This document shows, piece after piece, positions 18,043 to 27,179 of a stretch of 32,180 nt of DNA. Numbering within the stretch: position 1 is the stretch's first letter; each line of letters starts with the position of its first letter. The stretch is taken from positions 1 through 32,180 of the forward strand of contig JADLDC010000164.1 of NCBI GenBank assembly GCA_020846885.1. The letters run 5' to 3'. A program made the translations under genes and the position numbers. Below the pieces are notes generated by a model. The model worked only from the letters and a program-made list of their open reading frames with translations. It was not told where the DNA came from and ran no database searches. The DNA is from Acidobacteriota bacterium. GTDB lineage: Bacteria; Acidobacteriota; Blastocatellia; Pyrinomonadales; Pyrinomonadaceae.

Positions 18043-19059
18043 TCACGGATTGGCCACCATTAACCAACCGTTGACGGTATCGCCTGGGCCGATGGCAGTA
18101 GCCGATCGGTTCCTGATACAAAAGCCCACAGTGTACGTGCCGGCCGGGAGTTCGACGACGGCGCTCGCACTGAAATTCGAAAGCTGCACCGGTTTATGAG
18201 CGGCGAGGAAATTATTATCGAGAAAGTTGTTGATCGTTCCGCCGGCGGCCTGATAACACAGTCCGTAGTCAAATACCTCGCCCGGTTGTGTGCCAGGATT
18301 CGACAGGATCGAGGCGCTGGCCGCTCCGATCAAGCGCTGACCGTCGGTCAGGGTCACGCTGACCGTCGGCCCAGCAAAGAGGTACGAGGAGTTGTTCGGA
18401 AATTGAGTTATAATGGGTCCTGCAAAGGGATAAAGGCCAACAATAATTCCTGAACCGCCGGGCCCTTGAGGACCTTGTGGACCTGCCGGTCCCGTTGTCC
18501 CTGTCGGCCCCGCCGGCCCGATCGGCCCTGCCGGCCCGGTCGTTCCTTGCGGCCCAGCCGGTCCCGTTGTTCCTTGCGGACCTGTCGGCCCCGCCGGCCC
18601 CTGTGGCCCAGCGGGGCCTGTCGTCCCTTGCGGACCTGTCGGCCCTGTCGGTCCCTGGGATCCGGTCGGCCCCTGCGGCCCAGCCGGTCCCGCTGGACCG
18701 GGAGGTCCCTGTGTCCCGATCGTAACGTCAATTGACGCAAATGACGGCGTATAGCCGTTCACGCGTAATTTGTACGACCCCGGTCCCAGGATCGTCCCCG
18801 GAAGTACGTCGGCCACGACCAAAGTACCGTTGTTGCTCACGACCCTCAGCGCTATGCCATTTATGAGGACCTGTCTGGCGGCCTCGCCGCGGACGGGCGG
18901 CAGGGCGGGGAAATTTGCGCCGTAGATAAGAAAAGTTTGCGGGAGCGTCGCATTAAACTGAACTTCGACCCGATCTATCTCTGGGGCCTGTGCCATAGCG
19001 GAAGCCGCCAAGCTCGCAGCCAGCAAAAATGAGACGAACAAATTTTTCATAATGTACAT
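18043..19059 (-). CDS. Secreted collagen-like (Gly-X-Y) repeat protein
   Basis: Signal peptide [24 protein letters not shown]-like N-terminal region, about 29 G-X-Y triplets ([20 protein letters not shown]...), C-terminal globular domain; AGGAGG upstream of MYIMKN. Confidence 0.9.
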   Translation of the reverse strand: MYIMKNLFVSFLLAASLAASAMAQAPEIDRVEVQFNATLPQTFLIYGANFPALPPVRGEAARQVLINGIALRVVSNNGTLVVADVLPGTILGPGSYKLRVNGYTPSFASIDVTIGTQGPPGPAGPAGPQGPTGSQGPTGPTGPQGTTGPAGPQGPAGPTGPQGTTGPAGPQGTTGPAGPIGPAGPTGTTGPAGPQGPQGPGGSGIIVGLYPFAGPIITQFPNNSSYLFAGPTVSVTLTDGQRLIGAASASILSNPGTQPGEVFDYGLCYQAAGGTINNFLDNNFLAAHKPVQLSNFSASAVVELPAGTYTVGFCIRNRSATAIGPGDTVNGWLMVANP

Positions 19060-19292
19060 TGAAAGGATCCTCCTGATCGGCAAGTGAACCGCAAAGCCCG
19101 AAGAGCGAAAGGTATGTCTCGTGAGTTTGATAATAATCGTTCCGCAACGGTCGCGAAGACAAGCTGCTACGGCCTAAGACCGTTTTCCAATGCTCACGGA
19201 CAGCCTGTTGGATACGACATTCTGACGAAATTGTCCGTAATCTGGAATACCAAGCCCGATGCGTCGCCGTGTATGCCGAGAAATGTTGCCGT

Positions 19293-19508
19293 GTCAGAAC
19301 CACCTGCGGTAGCGGGTGGTTGAAGATCGTGCCGACGCGTCAGAACCACCTGCGGTAGCGGGTGGTTGAAGATCATTGGCCCCGATACCCAGAGCAACGA
19401 AAAGGCTCTTCGCTTTTGCTTGGCATATCTCCTTGTCGCGTTCAACCACCCGCTACCGCAGGTGGTTCTGACAAGGCTAAACCACCCGCTAACGCTCTTG
19501 TTTCTGAC
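19293..19508. repeat. Composite palindromic cassette 2: 2 direct units, core, 1 intact + 1 decayed inverted unit
   Basis: Units at 19293 and 19339; core ATTGGCCCCGATACCCAGAGCAACGAAAAGGCTCTTCGCTTTTGCTTGGCATATCTCCTTGTCGCG; inverted units ending at 19472 and (decayed) 19508; 56-bp left module 19237-19292 shared with cassette 3. Confidence 0.93.
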
Positions 19509-19905
19509 GCTTTCTTATAATACCGCCGACGGTTACTGTTTCGCGTAGGTTTAGTATGAGTTGGCCTTCGTTTGTCAGTTCGGGGCGGAGGAAGCGTTCG
19601 GTGGTTGGGACGCGGATGTTGTAGTGGCGGCAGAAGGTTGAGGCGTGGATGCCGAAGCCGTTGCCGGGCAAGCGGCGAACGGGGAAGTGTTCGGCGAATC
19701 GGTCGTATGCCGGCTGGACGGCGATCTGGTCATCTTCGCGGCTGTAAAAAAGCGCGACCGCCTTTGGGCTGCCGAGCAGTTCGTACATCTTTCGGTTCAG
19801 AAAGAGCTTGCCGCGGAAATTGATAGTGACGCGCGGTTCGAGCGATTGCCCAAACGCATTCGCCGGCCCGCCGCGGAATTTTTCCCATTTTCTGTCAAGC
19901 GTCAT
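19489..19905 (-). CDS. Conserved-looking hypothetical protein (138 aa)
   Basis: MTLDRKWEKFRGGPANAFGQSLEPRVTINFRGKLFLNRKMYELLGSPKAVALFYSREDDQIAVQP...; AGGAGG upstream of ATG 19905 and a -35/-10 at 19963-19991; the upstream extension of the track ORF runs through cassette 3 and is rejected. Confidence 0.75.
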   Translation of the reverse strand: MTLDRKWEKFRGGPANAFGQSLEPRVTINFRGKLFLNRKMYELLGSPKAVALFYSREDDQIAVQPAYDRFAEHFPVRRLPGNGFGIHASTFCRHYNIRVPTTERFLRPELTNEGQLILNLRETVTVGGIIRKRQKQER

Positions 19906-19962
19906 AATTTCGATGTTCCTCCTGGGAGTGGACGTTTGTGCTGAATACGGCACAGTGTTGCA

Positions 19963-19991
19963 AGAATAGCACGATTGTTTCAAGAATGCAA
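19963..19991 (-). promoter_or_regulatory. Sigma70-type promoter for the 138-aa gene
   Basis: On the minus strand TTGCAT - 17 nt - TATTCT. Confidence 0.5.
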
Positions 19992-20244
19992 CAAGGTTTT
20001 TATCGTGTGTTGGGTAAGCCTGAAATTTTGCTGAAGGATGCCGCCGTTCCGTTTCTAAGGAATTCGGGACATATAGATGAACTCGCGGGTTTTGCCGAAT
20101 ATCGACTGATCTCGCCAAGAGGGCCTTGCGCGGCCATAATTCGCCGTTTTTTGAGGCCGGAAATGAAGCCCTCTTGTCCAACGGTTCTGTAATCTGGAAT
20201 ACCAAGCCCGATGCGGCACCGTGTATGCCGAGAAATGTTGCCGT

Positions 20245-20458
20245 GTCAGAACCACCTGCGGTAGCGGGTGGTTGAAGATCGTGCCGACGCGTCAGAACCA
20301 CCTGCGGTAGCGGGTGGTTGAAGATCATTGGCCCCGATACCCGGATCAACGAAGGTCGTTTGTTTTTGCTTGGCATATCTCCTTGTCGCGTTCAGCCACC
20401 CGCTACCGCAGGTGGTTCTGACAAGGCTAAACCACCCGCTACCGCAGGTGGTTCTGAC
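20245..20458. repeat. Composite palindromic cassette 3: 2 direct units, core, 2 inverted units
   Basis: Units at 20245 and 20291; core ATTGGCCCCGATACCCGGATCAACGAAGGTCGTTTGTTTTTGCTTGGCATATCTCCTTGTCGCG; inverted units ending at 20422 and 20458; left module 20189-20244. Confidence 0.94.
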
Positions 20459-20466
20459 ATGCGTGA

Positions 20467-22143
<1,677 letters not shown>

Positions 22144-22210
22144 GGAGAGGCCGTCATCTGGCTGGCGGGTCTAACTTGCAGACACGCCGGCGACACGCCT
22201 GCGTTCCGAT

Positions 22211-22609
22211 ATGCTGAAACTGGAAATAGTAACACCCGAACGACGGGTAGTAGATGAAACGGTCGATTCGGTAACGGTTCCGACCCTTTCGGGCGAAGCC
22301 GGAATTCTGCCGAATCACGCGCCGCTTATCTCGGCCCTAAAGCCGGGCATTTTGAGCTTCACTAACAAGGGTACAACAGAACGGCTTGCCGTGGCTGGAG
22401 GCTTTGTCGAGGTCAGCTCCGATATGGTCTCGGTGTTGACGGACGTCGCCGATGCTGCTGCTGACGTGAATATTGAGACTGCTCGGGCAGAGCGGGACGC
22501 GGCCGAAAAGGCCCTGGCAGCTAATTCGGCAAAAGCCGTCGAGGAGACCGAGGCGTACAGGGCTGAACTTGATCTTGCAAATGCCAGGCTGCAGCTTGCC
22601 GGACGTTGA
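22211..22609 (+). CDS. atpC: ATP synthase F1 subunit epsilon
   Basis: 132 aa; MLKLEIVTPERRVVDETVDSVTVPTLSGEAGILPNHAPLISALKPGIL; directly follows atpD. Confidence 0.96.
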   Translation: MLKLEIVTPERRVVDETVDSVTVPTLSGEAGILPNHAPLISALKPGILSFTNKGTTERLAVAGGFVEVSSDMVSVLTDVADAAADVNIETARAERDAAEKALAANSAKAVEETEAYRAELDLANARLQLAGR

Positions 22610-22628
22610 ACGGTAGGGTCATTAGAAA

Positions 22629-22664
22629 AGGGGCCGTCCGAAATGGGCGGCCTCTTTGCTTTTT
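22629..22664 (+). terminator. Rho-independent terminator after atpC
   Basis: GGGGCCGTCC-GAAAT-GGGCGGCCTC followed by TTTGCTTTTT. Confidence 0.75.
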
Positions 22665-22922
22665 GCCCTGTCCTTCCGATCCCAACCCACGGCAGATGCA
22701 GCGAGAGATATCAAGATTCCTTTTGTTGGTGGTATTGGACGCTGAGGAGCGCGGACCTGGACCACGGCGTCAACGCAAACAGGCCGCAAAATGCGGGAAT
22801 AAGATGTTCTGCACCATACGCCGATGCGTCGGATCGGATACGGCGGGGAATTTCGGTTTCCCTGGACCGTTGTTACCGCGCGGGTGCCGGGAACGCCGGC
22901 AGTTATTGTACAATCTTGTGAG

Positions 22923-24314
22923 ATGAAGGAACCCTTGCTTGCCGCCTTATTTGAAGATCTTGCGCCGCGTGCTATGACGGTGTCGGAGCTTAATTCTGAC
23001 ATCCGAATAGCGCTTGAGCGCAGGTTTTCAAATGTTTGGGTCGAAGGTGAGGTCGTCAACTTTCTGGAAGCAGCGTCCGGGCACTGGTACTTTTCGCTTG
23101 CGGATGGAAATTCATTCATCAAGGCAACATGCTTCAAAAACCAGAATTATCGAATTCGCTTTATGCCGTTTGACGGCCTTCAGGTCCAATGCCGCGGCCG
23201 GATAACAACATATGAGAAGCGGGGCGAGTACCAGTTAAGCGTTGACTCGCTTGAGCCGATCGGCGAAGGTGCCCTCGCGGTCGCGTTCGAACAGATAAAG
23301 GCCAAGTTACTGCGTGAGGGGCTGTTTAATGACGACCTCAAGCGTCCCCTGCCGCACTTCCCACGTCGCGTCGGCGTTGTGACATCTCCCGACGGAGCGG
23401 CGCTTCATGACATCCTACAGGTTTTGGACAGGCGGGCGAGGTCGGTCGACATCGTCCTCATTCCGACACAGGTCCAGGGCGAAACGGCCGGCCGGCAGAT
23501 CGCGGATGCGATCAGGCTCGTTAATCGGTTCTGCGATAGCTGCCTGGAGCATGAACGGATAGATGTGCTGATTGTGGGCCGCGGCGGCGGCTCCGCCGAA
23601 GACCTGTGGGCATTCAATGAAGAACAGGTCGCCCGGGCGATACGGGCTTCGAATATTCCGATCATATCTGCGGTTGGGCATGAGGTAGATATTACGATCG
23701 CAGATATGGTTGCCGACCTTCGGGCGCCGACCCCATCGGCCGCCGCGGAGATAGTTGCGCAGAGTGAGCGCGAGGTTATGGGACGGATCGGCCAATTCTC
23801 CCGCGATCTTGTTCGGCAAATGGAGTACAAAATGATCGGAGCACGCAGCGATCTTCAGTCTTTGGAGATGGCTGCTGTATTTGCGGAGTTTCCAGGACGG
23901 CTAAGGGAAAAGCGGCATTGCGTGGAGCAGTTGGCTACGGGTTCCCAGATAGCTGTCAGTGCTAGACTGGCGAAACGGAACGAGGTTTTTGGTGCTGTGA
24001 CGGGCCGCTTATCGCCCGCGCGGCTTGCGGCGGCGGCGGCCAAAAGCTCAAAGCGGCTTTCGCTCCTCAATTTACGGGCCGAATCTGCGGCTGTCGGAAT
24101 AACCGGCGGCCGAAGCGCGAACCTTGCGAGCGCGATGGCCCGGCTGAACGCCCTATCGCCGCTTGGCGTTTTGACACGAGGTTATTCGATCACGCAAAAA
24201 ACAAGCGGCGAGATAGTGCGTGATCCGCATCAAACGAGCGTGGGCGAGCAGTTGAGAATCACGCTCGCCGGCGGCAAGATCGAAGCCGAAGTCACCCGAA
24301 AAGCCGATCTATAG
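22923..24314 (+). CDS. xseA: Exodeoxyribonuclease VII large subunit
   Basis: MKEPLLAALFEDLAPRAMTVSELNSDIRIALERRFSNVWVEGEVVNF...; GVVTSPDGAALHDILQVLDRR; GRGGGSAEDLWAFNEEQVARAIRAS; start trimmed from 22824. Confidence 0.95.
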   Translation: MKEPLLAALFEDLAPRAMTVSELNSDIRIALERRFSNVWVEGEVVNFLEAASGHWYFSLADGNSFIKATCFKNQNYRIRFMPFDGLQVQCRGRITTYEKRGEYQLSVDSLEPIGEGALAVAFEQIKAKLLREGLFNDDLKRPLPHFPRRVGVVTSPDGAALHDILQVLDRRARSVDIVLIPTQVQGETAGRQIADAIRLVNRFCDSCLEHERIDVLIVGRGGGSAEDLWAFNEEQVARAIRASNIPIISAVGHEVDITIADMVADLRAPTPSAAAEIVAQSEREVMGRIGQFSRDLVRQMEYKMIGARSDLQSLEMAAVFAEFPGRLREKRHCVEQLATGSQIAVSARLAKRNEVFGAVTGRLSPARLAAAAAKSSKRLSLLNLRAESAAVGITGGRSANLASAMARLNALSPLGVLTRGYSITQKTSGEIVRDPHQTSVGEQLRITLAGGKIEAEVTRKADL

Positions 24315-24327
24315 GAAGGAAAAGGGA

Positions 24328-25095
24328 TTGGGGAAGAACGTTGTTGAGATAGAAAAACAGGCAGTGTCCGCTAAGGGGCTCGATATATTTGGCGCTCATA
24401 CGGACCTACGGCCCGGGAAGCGAAGCACGCTGCGGACCATTTTGGCTACCGCCGCAGCCACTGTTTTGATAGTGGGTGCGATCGCTGGGATCGGTGCATT
24501 TTTTTATTGGCGGCATTTGGAATCGACACCGCAATACACGCTTGCTTTGATCATTGACGCGGCCAAGCGAAATGATGATAAGACCGTCAACGAACTGGTC
24601 GATATCGATGCGGTCGTCGACGATTTTCTGCCCCAAATAACTGGAAAGGCAGTAGAACTCTATGGCCGCAATCTACCGCCGGACACCCTTGAGCGGGTTG
24701 AGCAGATAGCCGCACCGGTTCTACCCGCGGTCAAGCAGCGTGCGCGGGAAGAATTGCCCGGTGCAATCCGGAAAAAGACCGAAACTTTTGGTAATGTGCC
24801 GTTCGCCGCTATGGTCGTCGGAGCAGACACTTACCTTGATATCAAGGTTGAGAAAGATCAGGCAATGGTACAAAGCAAGGTGCCGGATCACAATTTTGAG
24901 GTACGTATGGTCCGATATGGCCAAAGATGGAAGATCGCAGGCCTCCAGGATGACGAGCTTGCGACCCGCATTGCCCAGCATATCGGCCAGGAAGTGATCG
25001 CGATCGCCTCAAACGGCGGCGACTCAAAACAAAGCTTGCTCGGCGTAAAGAACATTAATGAACTCCTTCGCCGGGCGGAAGAGATCTTCAGATAA
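24328..25095 (+). CDS. Membrane-anchored DUF2939-like protein
   Basis: 255 aa from TTG; one TM segment ([25 protein letters not shown]), then [34 protein letters not shown]. Confidence 0.75.
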   Translation: MGKNVVEIEKQAVSAKGLDIFGAHTDLRPGKRSTLRTILATAAATVLIVGAIAGIGAFFYWRHLESTPQYTLALIIDAAKRNDDKTVNELVDIDAVVDDFLPQITGKAVELYGRNLPPDTLERVEQIAAPVLPAVKQRAREELPGAIRKKTETFGNVPFAAMVVGADTYLDIKVEKDQAMVQSKVPDHNFEVRMVRYGQRWKIAGLQDDELATRIAQHIGQEVIAIASNGGDSKQSLLGVKNINELLRRAEEIFR

Positions 25096-25097
25096 AT

Positions 25098-25322
25098 ATG
25101 GCAAACACTTTCGAAGCGTCACTGACTGAATTGGAACGAATAGTAAGGCAGTTGGAAGACGGCGATCTTGCGCTGGAAGAAAGCCTGAAGCTGTTCGAGG
25201 ACGGCGTCCGTCTTTCGCGCGAATGCCGCGAACGCCTCACAAACGCCGAGCGGCGGATCGAGGTGTTGATGAAAGAACCCGATGGGACGATCAGCCTGGA
25301 GCCGGTTCAACCCGTGGAATGA
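25098..25322 (+). CDS. xseB: Exodeoxyribonuclease VII small subunit
   Basis: 74 aa; [53 protein letters not shown]. Confidence 0.95.
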   Translation: MANTFEASLTELERIVRQLEDGDLALEESLKLFEDGVRLSRECRERLTNAERRIEVLMKEPDGTISLEPVQPVE

Positions 25323-25332
25323 AAATTCTATA

Positions 25333-25593
25333 CTACCGCGTTGCCGTCATAAGGGCCGCCAGGGCGGCGAACATAACGACCACAAGGCCAAGGACCACGA
25401 AGGCCAAAGCAACTGTGTAGAGAACAATTCCTGAGGTATTTTCCTTGCCTGACTTTCCGTTGTACGCCTTTCCGCAGCGGGGACATTTAACATGCGTCAG
25501 GATCTTTGGCCCTAAAACTCCGCCCCACCACGTGAAGCGGACCTTTTGGGCTGTTGTACCACCGCATTCCGGGCACGGTGCATAAGTGTTCAT
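25333..25593 (-). CDS. Zinc-ribbon membrane protein (86 aa)
   Basis: CPECGG...CPRCGKAYNGK zinc ribbon and a TM segment; 4-nt overlap with the upstream peroxiredoxin. Confidence 0.7.
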   Translation of the reverse strand: MNTYAPCPECGGTTAQKVRFTWWGGVLGPKILTHVKCPRCGKAYNGKSGKENTSGIVLYTVALAFVVLGLVVVMFAALAALMTATR

Positions 25594-26147
25594 GGTTTCG
25601 GCGGGGTGACGACGAGTTTCTTTTCAAGGATGCTGCATGTTTCCAGTGTACTCGTCGGGTCTATGGCCATGCTGTCAACGACGACCTGCTGTATCTTTCC
25701 TTCTTTGTCCACTACGAAAGTCGCCCGCCTGCCGTATCCGGCCGCCTCATTATAAAGCCCGTAAAGCTTGGTCACGCTTCGGTCCCAATCGCTCAGCAGC
25801 TGAAACGATGTTACCCCGATCTTTTCAGCAAACGCTTTGTTCGAAAACCGCGAATCCATGCTGATGCCGAAAACCTTTGTATTGGCCGCTTCAAATTTGG
25901 CTATACCAGCCTGGTAAGCCTGCAATTCCTTAGTTCAGCCGCCGGTGAACGCGAACACATAAAACGCCAGAACAACATTGCTCTTGCCGCGAAAGTCGCT
26001 GAGTTTGACCTTTTGCCCGGCGGTGTCACTCAATGTGAAATCAGGGGCCTCGTCGCCCACCTTTAATTTTATTGGTGCTGGGGCCTGGGCAGTGGTAGCG
26101 ATATAGAACGAGGCTACGATCATTGCCGCGAGAAAAATCCGTTTCAT
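25590..26147 (-). CDS. Peroxiredoxin (AhpC/TSA) selenoprotein, TGA at 25935-25937 read as selenocysteine; signal peptide
   Basis: Two track ORFs (26147-25935 and 25925-25590) are the same frame split by one TGA: ...[73 protein letters not shown]...; TGA lies at the peroxidatic Cys position. Confidence 0.88.
25899..25920 (-). promoter_or_regulatory. Bacterial SECIS-like hairpin
   Basis: Minus strand GGCT-TACCA-GGC-TGGTA-(U)-AGCC; 9 bp stem with one bulged U, loop starts with GG; loop begins 23 nt after the TGA. Confidence 0.75.
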
Positions 26148-26228
26148 ATCGGGATCTCCAATTAAAAAGTAAAAGCCGCCTATCCAGCTATCGCAAGATC
26201 AGCGGCATTTAGCTTAGCGCAGTTTAGT

Positions 26229-26933
26229 TCAATCCCGTGAACTGAAAATGCTCAAAATATACCAAAACAGAAGGGCAATGCTGGCAAAGAGTGTCAGCGA
26301 CGCTGCCACGTGCTGGTTGGTATTGTATCGGTGCATTACGTTCGAGGTGTTATACAAGATCGCGGTTCCCGCAAACGCGACCATCACGAACGCGAATACA
26401 CTCCCGAGCGAAAAGCCGAAGATCAGGCTTGCCGCTATAAACCCAAGGGCCGCAAATCCGCCAATAGCCAGGATCGGGCCGAGAAAGCTGAAGTCGGTCC
26501 GCGTCAAAAAGACCGTTGCCGTTATCCCTAAAAAAAGGCCCAGTGTCACAATGCCGGCCTTCGGTATCACGCTGGCATCAGAATAGACCGCGGCGATGAA
26601 TATCAGCGGTACGAATATGACCGCCTCGGCCAGGACGTATAACCCGAGGCCCAGATACTGCATTGCCGACGACGTCTGGGAATTTGCCCACCAATTGGCC
26701 AGGAATGAGATGCCCATAAAGGCGCCCAAAACGATTAGCCACGAAAATCGTCCGCCGAGCATGGTCATCGCGATATCGTCGGCGTATCCAGACGCAAAGA
26801 TCGCAAATTCGATCCCGACAAAGGCAAGGATGGCCGCGGCAAGCAGAAGGTATGTCTTCCGAATGAACTGAGCCCTTGCAGAAGGAGCGGCATCAGCCGC
26901 AGACGCACCGAATGAGGTTGTAAAGTTTTCCAT
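26229..26933 (-). CDS. Bax inhibitor-1/YccA family membrane protein
   Basis: 234 aa, about 7 TM; FIRKTYLLLAAAILAFVGIEF ... ILYNTSNVMHRYNTNQHVAASLTLFASIALLFWYIL. Confidence 0.93.
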   Translation of the reverse strand: MENFTTSFGASAADAAPSARAQFIRKTYLLLAAAILAFVGIEFAIFASGYADDIAMTMLGGRFSWLIVLGAFMGISFLANWWANSQTSSAMQYLGLGLYVLAEAVIFVPLIFIAAVYSDASVIPKAGIVTLGLFLGITATVFLTRTDFSFLGPILAIGGFAALGFIAASLIFGFSLGSVFAFVMVAFAGTAILYNTSNVMHRYNTNQHVAASLTLFASIALLFWYILSIFSSRD

Positions 26934-27179
26934 ATAGGTAACAGTGGCTTAGATGGCCCACCAGCGGCAGACGTTTGCAGCAAAACTATTCGACAGGCGG
27001 CCGCCGGTTCCCAACTGTACTGGCACTTGTCGAACAGTATACATCAGAACACAAGAAAAGGGCCCGCGACCTTGCATATCTCGGGACCAATTCAAACTAG
27101 GCCTCTTCCGCAAATTGTGGTGTCCGGGCCGGGTGATCGGCCGCAGCGGTAAATCGCTCGAAGCTCCTGAGACATCGGT

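Noticed and set aside
18408-18740. Arg/Gly-rich ORFs within the collagen-like gene
   Set aside because: Alternate frames of G-X-Y repeat DNA.
19489-20376. 295-aa minus-strand ORF as one protein
   Set aside because: The N-terminal half translates cassette 3 (PATAGGSD/NHPLPQVVLT) and its left module; the real gene starts at 19905 with RBS and promoter.
22622-23137. 171-aa minus-strand ORF between atpC and xseA
   Set aside because: Overlaps the atpC terminator and the xseA 5' end; no recognisable domain. The 22680-22920 gap remains unexplained.
25935-26147. Peroxiredoxin as a frameshifted or truncated pseudogene
   Set aside because: Frame is intact on both sides, the only stop is TGA at the catalytic Cys position, and a SECIS-like hairpin follows.
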